NCBI GenBank assembly: GCA_041396985.1
Contig: JAWKXO010000003.1
Coordinates: 310,001 to 374,000, forward strand
DNA from: Emcibacteraceae bacterium
GTDB lineage: Bacteria; Pseudomonadota; Alphaproteobacteria; Sphingomonadales; Emcibacteraceae
Direction: 5' to 3'
DNA length: 64,000 nucleotides
The notes below the pieces were generated by a model. It saw only the letters and a list, made by a program, of their open reading frames with translations. It was not told the DNA's origin and made no database searches. A program made the translations under genes and the position numbers. Shown in pieces: positions 24,694 to 33,425 of this stretch (position 1 is the stretch's first letter; every line of letters begins with the position of its first letter).

Positions 24694-25930
24694 TGAACTT
24701 GGCGGCCGTGGAGATGGTATAGCCCATATGGACGGGAAAACCGTTTATGTGCCCTATACTGTATCAGGGGATGTGATTGATGCCAAACTGAATGGTCCCA
24801 AAGGACGCCTTCGTCACATTCATATAAAGTCACCCTACAGGGCAGAGCCAATTTGTCAGCATTTTGGGGACTGCGGCGGCTGTATGCTTCAGCATGTGGA
24901 AAAAGATTATTATAGGGACTGGAAAAGAAATCTGGTTAAGACCGCCCTTGAAAATCAGGGAATAGCTGATGCGGAAATCAGGCCGCTTGAGATTAGCCCG
25001 ATAGGAAGCCGTCGCAGGACAAGTTTTCATGCGATCGGCCGTGGAAGTGGTGAAATTATCCTGGGTTATGCCGAAAAAGGCAGTCATAATCTGGTTGATA
25101 TAAATATGTGTCCGATACAGGTTCCTCAAATTACCTCGTTTATTGAACCTCTCAAGAAATATTTAAGAAAAAATCTTGGCCATAAACAGAAAATGACCAT
25201 TCAGATTACCAAAGCAGATAATGGTCTGGATGTGGTGTTTAAGGGAAATGGTGAAGTTGACCTTAATATGAGAATGGATCTTGCGGCCTTTGCTGAAGAG
25301 AATGATCTGGCAAGGATCAGCTGGTTTGATACAAAGTTGAAAAAGCCTTTTTATGAAATATTGGCAGAGCGCAGAAAGCCCTTTGTAACCTTTGAAGGGA
25401 ACAAGGTCTTTTTTCCTGAGGGCGCATTTCTGCAGGCAACAGAACATGGTCAGAATGTTCTTATTTCCGCAATGCTTGACGGGATAAAGGGCGCTACCCG
25501 TGTTGTTGATTTGTTTTCCGGCTGTGGCACATTTTCGATTGCAGCGGCCAATCATGCAAATGTACATGCGGTTGAAAATAATGAAGAGATGCTGGAGGCA
25601 TTAAAAAGCAGTGCCAATCAGCTAGGCGGTATAAAGCGGGTGACAACGGAACTTCGTGACCTGTTTCTCAGGCCATTACTCCCTCATGAACTGGACAATT
25701 TTGATGTGGCAATAATAGACCCGCCAAGGGCAGGGGCCAGGCACCAGATGGTGGAAATTATCAATTCCAAACTTAAAAAGCTGGTGATGGTGTCCTGCAA
25801 TCCCGTTACATTTTCACGTGATGTCCAGAACCTGATCGAGGCCGGGTTCAAGATGGGGGCGGTAACACCGGTTGATCAGTTTCTTTATTCAGCGCATCTG
25901 GAAATTATTGCCACTTTTGAACGGGCATAA
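24671..25930 (+). CDS. Class I SAM-dependent RNA methyltransferase (TrmA/RlmD family)
   Basis: A 419-residue RNA uracil-C5 methyltransferase of the TrmA/RumA group. An N-terminal TRAM-type RNA-binding region (GRGDGIAHMDGKTVYVPYTVSGD) is followed by the Fe-S cysteines CQHFGDCGGC with a later Cys at NMCPIQ, then the SAM domain with VVDLFSGCGTFSIAAA, the DPPRAGA motif and the catalytic VMVSCNPVTFSRD cysteine. Length fits. It starts inside tlyA (23-bp overlap) and ends the isoprenoid/RNA-modification block. Which rRNA or tRNA uridine it methylates is not determinable. Confidence 0.9.
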   Translation: MTQKITIDELGGRGDGIAHMDGKTVYVPYTVSGDVIDAKLNGPKGRLRHIHIKSPYRAEPICQHFGDCGGCMLQHVEKDYYRDWKRNLVKTALENQGIADAEIRPLEISPIGSRRRTSFHAIGRGSGEIILGYAEKGSHNLVDINMCPIQVPQITSFIEPLKKYLRKNLGHKQKMTIQITKADNGLDVVFKGNGEVDLNMRMDLAAFAEENDLARISWFDTKLKKPFYEILAERRKPFVTFEGNKVFFPEGAFLQATEHGQNVLISAMLDGIKGATRVVDLFSGCGTFSIAAANHANVHAVENNEEMLEALKSSANQLGGIKRVTTELRDLFLRPLLPHELDNFDVAIIDPPRAGARHQMVEIINSKLKKLVMVSCNPVTFSRDVQNLIEAGFKMGAVTPVDQFLYSAHLEIIATFERA

Positions 25931-26004
25931 TTTTACCACATTTTTTTCTTACTATAAGATCTGGTTGTTGAATTGGAAGCGGTAAGAATTGCCGGAATTT
26001 ATGG

Positions 26005-26019
26005 TTAATAAATTATTAA
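26005..26019. promoter_or_regulatory. CtrA-like box TTAA-N7-TTAA
   Basis: TTAA-TAAATTA-TTAA matches the full alphaproteobacterial CtrA consensus. A second site with one mismatch (TTAA-CAATATG-TTAG) lies at 26030-26044. Both are upstream of the sigma-54 promoter. In AT-rich DNA one such match per 64 kb is expected by chance, so the support is positional. Confidence 0.4.
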
Positions 26020-26088
26020 AACGCCTTTTTTAACAATATGTTAGTAAATAGGTTAGGAATTTAAACAAATTTTCAAAAGTCGAGGGGA

Positions 26089-26104
26089 TGGCACAGTCCT
26101 TGCA
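26089..26104 (+). promoter_or_regulatory. Sigma-54 (-24/-12) promoter
   Basis: TGGCAC-agtcc-TTGCA has the conserved GG and GC doublets at the exact 12-base spacing of sigma-54 promoters, and the flanking bases also match the consensus. Ten fixed bases would be expected by chance about 0.1 times in both strands of this window. It lies 45 bp upstream of the ATG at 26148. It implies activation by an enhancer-binding protein. Confidence 0.8.
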
Positions 26105-26147
26105 ATAAAAAGCGAAAAGTCGCTGATATTTTGCAAGGAGTAATATA

Positions 26148-26615
26148 ATGGATAGCGTAAGAGCCTATAACATGAATTTAAAAGAACTGATCCAACCTGA
26201 ACCAAAGCAGACTTTAATCAGTGATCAAGCCGTCATCAGCGGTAAATCACAAAAAAGATTAAAAGCCGATAATGATATTAATCCAATTAATCGGCCAGCC
26301 AACGATTCATCAGTAAAAATCGACATTTCCCCAATCTGGCGTAATGTTGCGTCAAATATTGATCTTAAAAATGCGACATCATCCGAGGTGGCAAATTTAA
26401 GTGCTGCTCTTTTTAATGCCGGAGCAATAAGCTTTGAAGACCATATCAATTTAAGTTTTCAGAAAGATCCGGGAAATGATGAGAAATTTGATGTTATTGC
26501 CTATTGGCAACAGCAACAGGAAGAGGCCATTCATCATGGTGCCGTCCATGAAGAGCTGAATGATATCATCAGGATACAATCCCTATTAGGGTATGTGGAC
26601 AGTATAAAAAATTAA
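26148..26615 (+). CDS. Unrecognised 155-residue protein under a sigma-54 promoter
   Basis: A soluble-looking 155-residue protein without signal or membrane segment. The first 60 residues are polar and probably disordered; residues 65-155 look folded and helical (PIWRNVASNIDLKNATSSEVANLS, ALFNAGAISFEDHINLSF, YWQQQQEEAIHHGAVHEELNDIIRIQSLLG). AAGGAG sits seven bases before the ATG. A strong sigma-54 promoter and a CtrA-like box lie upstream; in alphaproteobacteria that pairing is known best for flagellar genes, so a flagellum-linked role is a reasonable guess, but no flagellar gene is nearby. I recognise no family. Confidence 0.75.
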   Translation: MDSVRAYNMNLKELIQPEPKQTLISDQAVISGKSQKRLKADNDINPINRPANDSSVKIDISPIWRNVASNIDLKNATSSEVANLSAALFNAGAISFEDHINLSFQKDPGNDEKFDVIAYWQQQQEEAIHHGAVHEELNDIIRIQSLLGYVDSIKN

Positions 26616-26640
26616 TCCTGCCTGATTATTTTAAAATAAA

Positions 26641-27423
26641 TTAGCCATTAAAAGGCAAATCCACATCTTCTGACCATGTAATTTCCCTGTAATTAAATCC
26701 GCTTTCAATGGTGGGTTTTATTACTTTGAAATAGGGAGATACATCAAAATCCCGCGGGGTAAACAGGCTGTAATGGCGGATGTGGTAAATCTCTTTTTCC
26801 TGAAAACTGGCGTCAGTGGACATTACTTTTTTTACCTCAATCCGTGGCAAGATCGGGTATTTTACCGACTGAAATGCCTGGGCGATCAGGGTTGAGCATA
26901 TGGCTCTTGTCGGATCTCCGCTTCCCAGTGCCAGCATTCGCCGCCTGAAGAAAAGTGGTACCGGAGGGTATGGAAATAGGTAACGCATAAGGTCTATGAT
27001 ATTTTTCATGTCATACTGTAGGCCAATTCGGGATACCACATAATCAATGACATTCTTTTTTTCTTCAATATTAAGTCCATTTGGCCGGCAGATACGGGTG
27101 TTAAAATGGTTATATTTACTTAAAGGAACTGCGTTAACACCCCCCTTGGCATCTGCTTCTATCAGGCAAAGTCTTTCCCCATTTTCGTCTGTCCCTAAAG
27201 CGTCACCAACATAAAAACAGGCATGGGACCAGGTTGACTGGGTAAGATATTTGATGATTGAGCTGATATACTGATTGCCTTCTATTAACAGGACATCACC
27301 TGGTTCAAGATAGGTTCTCAAATCCTCCTCTGTAATCAGTGTGAAGGGTCTGTAGCGCCAGACGGGCCTTTCCAGATATCGAATTATACTGTTGGAAATT
27401 TTTGTTTTTAACCAATTCAACAT
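26641..27423 (-). CDS. YiiX/YebB-like permuted NlpC/P60 amidase
   Basis: A 260-residue papain-like enzyme of the circularly permuted NlpC/P60 (YiiX) group, which cleave amide or ester bonds, possibly in peptidoglycan peptides or lipids. EPGDVLLIEGN (40-50) begins the fold; His67 in STWSHACFYVG is the catalytic base, Glu89 in LIEADA fills the third site, and Cys176 in RAICSTLIAQAF is the nucleophile. No signal peptide is evident. It is convergent with the sigma-54-controlled gene, 25 bp apart, and stands alone. The precise substrate is unknown. Confidence 0.82.
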   Translation of the reverse strand: MLNWLKTKISNSIIRYLERPVWRYRPFTLITEEDLRTYLEPGDVLLIEGNQYISSIIKYLTQSTWSHACFYVGDALGTDENGERLCLIEADAKGGVNAVPLSKYNHFNTRICRPNGLNIEEKKNVIDYVVSRIGLQYDMKNIIDLMRYLFPYPPVPLFFRRRMLALGSGDPTRAICSTLIAQAFQSVKYPILPRIEVKKVMSTDASFQEKEIYHIRHYSLFTPRDFDVSPYFKVIKPTIESGFNYREITWSEDVDLPFNG

Positions 27424-27567
27424 AGCCTTCTACCCGTTTTCCATCAATATTGAGATCATTCTACAGATATGCCTGATGAGTCTATATATACAGCTATTGT
27501 TACACTAGTCTGTCGTTTAAATTATGGTCTTCCAAAAATTTAGGTTTCACTGTAAATCGAATTTTTT

Positions 27568-28638
27568 TTATCCGCATTGGGCCTTATGGCGCAGAATATG
27601 ATCGGCCAGCACACAGGCCATCATAGCCTCACCAATAGGAACGGCACGTATGCCGACGCAAGGATCATGACGGCCCTTGGTCAGAATTTCGGTTTCGTTT
27701 CCATCAGCATCAATGGTTTCACGTGGGGTCAGTATAGATGATGTTGGCTTAACAGCAAATCGCACAACCACATCCTGTCCGGATGAAATACCGCCCAGAA
27801 TACCGCCGGCATGATTGCTTTTAAAATGGGGATTGCCATCTTTAATTCTGATTTCATCGGCATTTTGTTCACCCGTCAGGGCAGCGCTGGCAAACCCAGC
27901 ACCAATTTCAACACCTTTAACGGCATTAATGCTCATCATCGCTGCGGCCAGATCGGCATCCAGCTTGCCATAGATAGGCTCACCCAGCCCGGCTGGTACA
28001 CCGCTTGCGCGGACTTCGATTACGGCGCCAATGGAGCTTCCGGATTTTCGGATTTGATCGAGATATTTTTCCCAGACGGCAACCATCTCCAAATCCGGAC
28101 ACCAGAATGGATTTTTGGAAATTTGATCATCATCCCACTTGGCAGGATCAATTTTTTTGTCGCCGATTTGTATCAGGGCGCCGGTTATTTTAATTTCGTC
28201 ACCAAGAATTTTGCGGGCAACTCCGCCGGCAGCAACACGCATGGCTGTTTCACGGGCAGATGAACGACCGCCGCCGCGATAATCACGAATGCCATATTTT
28301 TCCATATAAGTGAAATCGGCATGACCGGGACGGTATTTATCTTTGATATCACCATAATCTTTTGAGCGTTGATCTTTATTTTCAATAATGAGGCTGATCG
28401 GCGTTCCGGTGGTCAGCCCTTCAAAAACGCCAGACATAATTTTGACCTGATCCGGCTCCTGACGCTGGGTGGTGAAACGGTTTTGTCCGGGCTTTCGCTG
28501 ATCAAGGTAAATTTGCAGATCTTCTTCAGATAAGCTAAGGCGCGGGGGCACGCCATCAACAACGCAACCGATTGATGGGCCATGACTCTCGCCCCAGGTT
28601 GTCACCCGGAACAATTTACCGTAGCTATTGTCTGACAT
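27568..28638 (-). CDS. aroC: Chorismate synthase
   Basis: Converts 5-enolpyruvylshikimate-3-phosphate to chorismate, the last step of the shikimate pathway, using reduced FMN. The 356-residue product has the signature GESHGPSIGCVVDGVPP near the start, YGIRDYRGGGRSSARETAMRVAAGG in the middle, and GGISSGQDVVVRFAVKPTSS with GRHDPCVGIRAVPI near the end. Length is normal. It lies two bases behind fabI, so both are read from one transcript. Confidence 0.97.
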   Translation of the reverse strand: MSDNSYGKLFRVTTWGESHGPSIGCVVDGVPPRLSLSEEDLQIYLDQRKPGQNRFTTQRQEPDQVKIMSGVFEGLTTGTPISLIIENKDQRSKDYGDIKDKYRPGHADFTYMEKYGIRDYRGGGRSSARETAMRVAAGGVARKILGDEIKITGALIQIGDKKIDPAKWDDDQISKNPFWCPDLEMVAVWEKYLDQIRKSGSSIGAVIEVRASGVPAGLGEPIYGKLDADLAAAMMSINAVKGVEIGAGFASAALTGEQNADEIRIKDGNPHFKSNHAGGILGGISSGQDVVVRFAVKPTSSILTPRETIDADGNETEILTKGRHDPCVGIRAVPIGEAMMACVLADHILRHKAQCG

Positions 28639-28640
28639 AA

Positions 28641-29462
28641 TTATTCTTCCTTATGCAGGGTAAGGTCGGGACTATCTTCGCGTTTCATTCCCATAACGTG
28701 ATATCCGGCATCAACATGATGGTTTTCACCGGTAACACCGGATGATAAATCACTGATAAAATAGACGCCTGCATTTCCCACTTCCTCAATGCTGACATTT
28801 CGGCCCATTGGGGAATTTAGTTCATTCCATTTCAGAATATAGCGAAAATCACCGATGCCTGATGCAGCCAGAGTTTTAATTGGTCCGGCAGAAATGCTGT
28901 TTACACGAATATTTTTGGGACCGAGATCGCGGGCCAGATATTTAACGCTGGCTTCAAGCGCCGCTTTGGCAACGCCCATGACGTTATAATGGGGGATCAC
29001 CTTTTCGGCACCATAGTAACTTAGCGTGATCATGCTTCCCCCTTCAGTCATCAGCTTCTCGGCGCGCTGGGCCAGGGCCGTAAATGAGTAACAGGAAATA
29101 TTCATGCTTCTGGCAAAATTACCGGGTGTCGTATCGACATAACGGCCGGTCAGTTCCTCTTTATCAGAGTAGGCAATCGCATGAACAAGGAAATCGAGAC
29201 GACCCCATTTTTCTTCAAGTGCAGCAAAAACAGCATCAATCGAGGCAGTATCTGTAACGTCACAAGGCAGGATCAGATTTGAGCCAAGGCTCTCTGCCAA
29301 AGGGCGCACCCTTTTTTCAATTTGCTCACCCTGATACGTAAACGCCAGTTCGGCACCTTCCTCTGCTGCCTTTTTGGCTATACCCCACGCAATAGAGCGG
29401 TTGTTTGCCGCTCCCATGATGATACCGCGCTTTCCTGAAAGAAGTCCTTTTTTTTCAGTCAT
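28641..29462 (-). CDS. fabI: Enoyl-[acyl-carrier-protein] reductase (NADH), FabI
   Basis: Last reduction of each fatty-acid elongation round. This short-chain dehydrogenase-like protein of 273 residues has the FabI-specific N-terminus LLSGKRGIIMGAANNRSIAWGIA, the catalytic LSYYGAEKVIPHYNVMGVAKAAL with Tyr and Lys spaced as in FabI, and SAGPIKTLAASGI. It is therefore the triclosan-target type, not FabL or FabV. aroC follows after two bases; the fabI-aroC order is common in alphaproteobacteria. Confidence 0.96.
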   Translation of the reverse strand: MTEKKGLLSGKRGIIMGAANNRSIAWGIAKKAAEEGAELAFTYQGEQIEKRVRPLAESLGSNLILPCDVTDTASIDAVFAALEEKWGRLDFLVHAIAYSDKEELTGRYVDTTPGNFARSMNISCYSFTALAQRAEKLMTEGGSMITLSYYGAEKVIPHYNVMGVAKAALEASVKYLARDLGPKNIRVNSISAGPIKTLAASGIGDFRYILKWNELNSPMGRNVSIEEVGNAGVYFISDLSSGVTGENHHVDAGYHVMGMKREDSPDLTLHKEE

Positions 29463-29556
29463 TTTTTATTCCTCTGGGTAATATGTCCCAAATGTTTTTA
29501 AATGATATAGTATCAAATAGTAAATTACCCGTATCCTACACAATAGTCACTCAAAT

Positions 29557-30420
29557 TCAATCACTTGGCTGTATTTTTTCCATTTTTTCCAACCGTCGGT
29601 GATAAATTTCCGCATTAATTTCTGCGCCAATTATAAAACCCACACTTAAAAAATAGAAAAAAACGAGGGCAATAATGGCACCGGCAAGGCTGCCGTATGT
29701 GACATCATAATTACCGAAATATTTAAGATAAATTGAAAAGCTATTGGCAATAACCATCCAGACAACGATTGCCCCGATTGCCCCTGGAGCGACGGGTCCT
29801 GGGGCAATAAGCCGTCTTGGTTTGAGTATGAAATAGGCAAGGCAGAGGGCGCCGAATATGAGGCCAAAACTGGCCGAAAGACGGATGAGGTTCCATAAAA
29901 AAATCCAATTTGCTTCAACGGGGCTGTATTTAATAATGGCTTTCCAGATGACGGGGCCGAAAACCAGCGCGGTCATGCCAAGTATAATACTGGATGCGGA
30001 TAAAATAACCAGTAGAAGTCCCTCGGCACGGCGGCGCAGGTAAGGACGTCTTGACACCGTTGAATAGGCCCGGACAATCGCCAGCCGCGCAGCATCAATG
30101 GCGGAGGAAGATACCCAAATGGCACCGATGATGCTGAATGTCATAATGCCCTTACTTGATGTGGAGATCATTTTTTCAATTGGTCCACGCAACACTGAAA
30201 CGACATCTGCAGGCATATGGTCAAACATTACTGTAAGGGCATCTGTACCAGCAGCTGATTGGCCAAAAGTTCCGGCAAGGGAGACCAGAAAAATGATGAA
30301 CGGAAATAAAGCCAGCAGGCCAAGAAAGGCCAGATGGCCTGCCATGACCATGCCGTCATGTTTATTAAAATTCGTAATTGTCTTGATCAGAAACTTTACG
30401 AATGCTGCTGGTTTTTCCAT
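29557..30420 (-). CDS. YihY/BrkB family inner-membrane protein
   Basis: A 287-residue membrane protein of the YihY family, once mis-named ribonuclease BN. About six hydrophobic segments are visible; the N-terminal HDGMVMAGHLAFLGLLALFPFIIFLVSLAG and the C-terminal GSLAGAIIALVFFYFLSVGFIIGAEINAEI are characteristic. Function is not established; transport roles have been suggested. Its ATG lies one base after the stop of the DnaJ-family gene, so the two are co-translated. Confidence 0.88.
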   Translation of the reverse strand: MEKPAAFVKFLIKTITNFNKHDGMVMAGHLAFLGLLALFPFIIFLVSLAGTFGQSAAGTDALTVMFDHMPADVVSVLRGPIEKMISTSSKGIMTFSIIGAIWVSSSAIDAARLAIVRAYSTVSRRPYLRRRAEGLLLVILSASSIILGMTALVFGPVIWKAIIKYSPVEANWIFLWNLIRLSASFGLIFGALCLAYFILKPRRLIAPGPVAPGAIGAIVVWMVIANSFSIYLKYFGNYDVTYGSLAGAIIALVFFYFLSVGFIIGAEINAEIYHRRLEKMEKIQPSD

Positions 30421-30421
30421 T

Positions 30422-31351
30422 TTACCCTAAATGTTCACGTATGTTTTTGGACTCGTCATTCTTAGCCGACCATTTTTTAACAAATTTTTCAAGCTCCGAG
30501 TCAGCTTCTGCAGGTAAAGTGACCATTAATTTTACAAACTGGTCACCTTTTTTCTTGGTTTTAGGATCCTCTGCTCCCCGTCCTTTTAACCTCATCAACT
30601 TGCCAGAACTTGAGTTTTTTGGAATGGTCAGGGCAATTTTGCCTGAAATTGTCGGCACCGTTACTTTGCCCCCACACACAGCTTCTTCAAGCGTAATGGG
30701 AAGCTCCATGTGGATATCATTTCCTTTTAGCGTATAATAAGGGTGCTTGTTGATATGGACTTCAATAAGTGCGTCGCCATCTGGGCCGCCGCCAATACCA
30801 GCACCACCTTGCCCTTTAAGCCTGATCTGTTGACCTTCCCTGACATTAACTGGAGTGTTTATGTTGAGGGTTTTGCCATTCTCAAGTCTAACCTGTTTCT
30901 TGCTGCCTAAAACAGCGTCGAGAAAATCAATATTGATATTATATGTTTTATCATCGCCGCGTGCAGATGGTTTGGCCCTATGTGTCCGGGTGCGGCCACC
31001 ACCAAAAAGGCTGGAAAACAAATCTTCGGCATCAAAGCCGGCCCCAAAACCGCTGAAACCCGAAGCGCCACCAAATGGGTTGCCGCCGGCGTGAGCATTC
31101 TGGCGGTATCCGGCAAATCCTTTTTCGCTACCATCTGGATTAATTTCACCACGGTCATAACGAGCTCTCATCTTTTCATCGCTCAGCAGGGCATAGGCAG
31201 CAGAAACTTCCTTAAACTTCTCTGCCATTTTCTCATCGCCGGGATTTTGATCCGGATGATATTTCATCGCAAGTTTGCGATATGTTTTTTTTAAATCTGC
31301 CGGGCTGGTATCTTTGGATACGCCAAGTACTGTATATGGATCTCTCATCAT
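30422..31351 (-). CDS. DnaJ-family co-chaperone (CbpA-like, no zinc finger)
   Basis: A 309-residue type II J-protein. The J domain (about 3-70) carries the YHPDQNPG loop that stimulates DnaK. A Gly/Phe-rich linker follows (GGNPFGGASGFSGFGAGFD), then the C-terminal substrate-binding domain with LENGKTLNINTPVNVREGQQIRLKGQG and GKLMRLKGRG. The zinc-finger cysteines of DnaJ are absent, so this is a CbpA-type partner. Two ATGs stand at the start (MMRDPYTVLGVSK). It precedes YihY with a one-base gap and follows the 17-kDa-like lipoprotein gene by 36 bp. Confidence 0.92.
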   Translation of the reverse strand: MMRDPYTVLGVSKDTSPADLKKTYRKLAMKYHPDQNPGDEKMAEKFKEVSAAYALLSDEKMRARYDRGEINPDGSEKGFAGYRQNAHAGGNPFGGASGFSGFGAGFDAEDLFSSLFGGGRTRTHRAKPSARGDDKTYNINIDFLDAVLGSKKQVRLENGKTLNINTPVNVREGQQIRLKGQGGAGIGGGPDGDALIEVHINKHPYYTLKGNDIHMELPITLEEAVCGGKVTVPTISGKIALTIPKNSSSGKLMRLKGRGAEDPKTKKKGDQFVKLMVTLPAEADSELEKFVKKWSAKNDESKNIREHLG

Positions 31352-31387
31352 TCCATTCTTTAAATTAAAAACTACCGATTAATATAA

Positions 31388-31873
31388 TTAATTGTTTACG
31401 ATTTTCCAAGAACCATCTGGTTGGCGGCAGGCAGTCCCGTATGCTGTTTCTGCTTTGCCTGCTATGGTCACCGTTTGCTGATACTCACGGCAATATTGAC
31501 CATCTGCATTATTATAAGCAGGCTGAGGGGTTACCGACCCGCTATTACCCGTATCCGGATTTGTCCACTGTGCGGCGTTTCCGGAAACGCCGGTTTCAAG
31601 GGCTGCCTGGGTTGTCTGATACATTTTCTGCTGATCTGCCTTATCCATTTTGCGGCCAATATCGCGACCAATATAGGCTCCGGCCAACGTGCCAATGGCA
31701 ACACCGACCGTACTGTTATTGGTTACAGCACTTCCAACCAAAGCGCCGCCAACGCCGCCCAGCAGTGTGCCGCTATCTTCTTTTGTGCAGGACAGCAATG
31801 GCACTGCAATTAAGGAAATCAGCGCAACTTTTGCAATGTTTTTTGAATTATTCACTGTATTATCCTTTAACAT
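31388..31873 (-). CDS. Glycine-zipper (17 kDa antigen-like) outer-membrane lipoprotein
   Basis: A 161-residue lipoprotein: signal peptide with LLSC and Cys29, then a glycine-zipper double helix (GTLLGGVGGALVGSAVTNN and VGVAIGTLAGAYIGRDIGRKMDKAD), then a C-terminal domain resembling the RT0821/Lpp0805 family (WTNPDTGNSGSVTP, YCREYQQTVTIAGKAETAYGTACRQPDGSWKIV). Related proteins of Rickettsia are major surface antigens. It is divergent from pdxH and possibly co-transcribed with the DnaJ-like gene. A role in envelope integrity is inferred. Confidence 0.88.
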   Translation of the reverse strand: MLKDNTVNNSKNIAKVALISLIAVPLLSCTKEDSGTLLGGVGGALVGSAVTNNSTVGVAIGTLAGAYIGRDIGRKMDKADQQKMYQTTQAALETGVSGNAAQWTNPDTGNSGSVTPQPAYNNADGQYCREYQQTVTIAGKAETAYGTACRQPDGSWKIVNN

Positions 31874-31944
31874 GGGTTATAGATGTACTCTAAATTATAC
31901 AATATAATTAATTATAAAATGAAACGATACAAGGGCTGATTATT

Positions 31945-32520
31945 ATGCAGGATCCATTCGAAAAATTCGCAGAGTGGTTTGAAGAAGCAAACAAAGCCGA
32001 AGATATGGCAGAAGCAATGTCAATTGCAACTGTTGATGATCAGGGAAGGCCATCTGTCAGAATGGTGCTACTTAAAGATCACGGACCTGATGGGTTTACT
32101 TTTTATACTAATCTTGACAGCCGTAAAGGTCAGGAAATAACTCATAATCCCAATATGGCCTTTTGTTTTCACTGGAAAAGTCTAGCCCGGCAAATCCGTA
32201 TTGAGGGTGCCGTCAGCCAGGTAAGCGATGAAGAGGCTGATGCCTATTTTGCTTCGCGTGCCAGAGACAGCCAGATCGGGGCGTGGGCGTCAAAACAAAG
32301 CCAGCCAATGGAAGGACGTTTTGAATTTGAAGCAAGAATTCTTAAATACACAACCAAATTTGGTATCGGTGCGGTTCCCCGTCCTCCACACTGGTCAGGG
32401 TTCAGGCTAAAACCAAGACGCATTGAATTCTGGCGCGATCGAAAATTCCGGCTTCATGACAGACATATTTATAAAATTAATGATCAGGGCAATTGGGAAA
32501 CAGAAATACTTTATCCGTAA
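31945..32520 (+). CDS. pdxH: Pyridoxamine 5'-phosphate oxidase
   Basis: FMN enzyme that oxidises pyridoxine or pyridoxamine 5'-phosphate to PLP. The 191-residue product shows DPFEKFAEWFEEANKAE, MSIATVDDQGRPSVRMVLLKDHG, SRKGQEITHNPNMAFCFHWKSLARQIRIEG and the C-terminal RPPHWSGFRLKPRRIEFWRD...RLHDR block, with ILYP at the end. It is slightly short but complete. Its stop and the start of the cation diffusion facilitator form TAATG. Several PLP enzymes lie elsewhere in the window, but there is no sign of shared control. Confidence 0.95.
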   Translation: MQDPFEKFAEWFEEANKAEDMAEAMSIATVDDQGRPSVRMVLLKDHGPDGFTFYTNLDSRKGQEITHNPNMAFCFHWKSLARQIRIEGAVSQVSDEEADAYFASRARDSQIGAWASKQSQPMEGRFEFEARILKYTTKFGIGAVPRPPHWSGFRLKPRRIEFWRDRKFRLHDRHIYKINDQGNWETEILYP

Positions 32521-33425
32521 TGAATACTCACCTTGATAAAAATGATGCTGAAAAACTTCTTAGAAGAGCGACGACAGCCTCTGTTACGGTGGCAATTACG
32601 CTTATTGCCCTAAAAACATGGGGATATATTGAAAGCGGATCTGTTGCTATTTTCGGAACGCTTCTTGATAGCGTTATGGATAGCCTGTCATCGATTATTA
32701 TTTTTGCGGCTGTGCGTTTCTCAATGATCCCTGCGGATAAGGATCACAGGTTTGGTCATGGTAAGGCAGAAGCTATTGCCGGTCTTTTACAGGCCTTTAT
32801 AATTTTCGCCTCATCGCTGTTTCTACTTAGAGAAGTAATCGAAAAAATAATTAATCCTAGGGCGATTGAAAAACCTGTTCTTGGTGCCGGGATAATTGGG
32901 GCATCCGTTTTGCTGACTATTTTGTTGGTTATGTATCAGAAACATGTCACCAGAAAAACCGGTTCTGTCGCTATAGCCGCCGATGGAATGCATTATACTG
33001 GGGATATTCTGTTAAATTTAGGGGTGGTCATTTCACTTGTACTGGATGGATATTTTAAATTTACATATGCGGATCCTTTTTTTGGTGCAGTTGCCTGTTT
33101 TTATCTTCTCCATAGTGCCTATCAGGTGTTTATTGCCAGTACCGATGTGCTGATGGATAAGGAACTGGATGATGAGGACAGAAAAAAAATCATCAGTATT
33201 ATAAAAAAGCATAATGAAGTGGTTGGGGTTCATGAGCTTCGGACCCGACGTTCGGGGCTGGATATATTCATCCAGTTTCATATGGAACTACAGGACGGAA
33301 TAAGCCTTCATGAAGCGCATGAAATTTCAGATCAGGTGGAACAAAAGATTATTGAAACATATAAAAATGCAGAAGTTTTTATTCATGCTGATCCCTTTAA
33401 TGACAGCAAAAAAGGGGCTATTTAA
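32520..33425 (+). CDS. Cation diffusion facilitator (FieF-like) metal exporter
   Basis: A 301-residue inner-membrane proton-driven exporter of divalent metal such as Zn, Fe, Mn or Cd. Six hydrophobic helices are visible. The metal-site residues appear in GTLLDSVMDSLSS and KDHRFGHGKAEAIAG on the N-terminal side and AIAADGMHYTGD in helix 5; a cytoplasmic domain with HELRTRRSGLDIFIQFHMEL follows. The frame is open from 32493 inside pdxH, but the TAATG overlap start at 32520 is the likely one. It also overlaps the next gene by TAATG, forming a coupled three-gene operon. Confidence 0.92.
   Translation: MNTHLDKNDAEKLLRRATTASVTVAITLIALKTWGYIESGSVAIFGTLLDSVMDSLSSIIIFAAVRFSMIPADKDHRFGHGKAEAIAGLLQAFIIFASSLFLLREVIEKIINPRAIEKPVLGAGIIGASVLLTILLVMYQKHVTRKTGSVAIAADGMHYTGDILLNLGVVISLVLDGYFKFTYADPFFGAVACFYLLHSAYQVFIASTDVLMDKELDDEDRKKIISIIKKHNEVVGVHELRTRRSGLDIFIQFHMELQDGISLHEAHEISDQVEQKIIETYKNAEVFIHADPFNDSKKGAI

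Noticed and set aside
26626..26639. Perfect AT-only palindrome TTATTTTAAAATAA between two convergent genes
   Set aside because: No loop and no G-C pairs, so not a credible terminator; common by chance in AT-rich DNA.
30907..31294. Open frames antisense or out of frame to the DnaJ-like gene
   Set aside because: They lie wholly within a gene with strong family support and have no features of their own.
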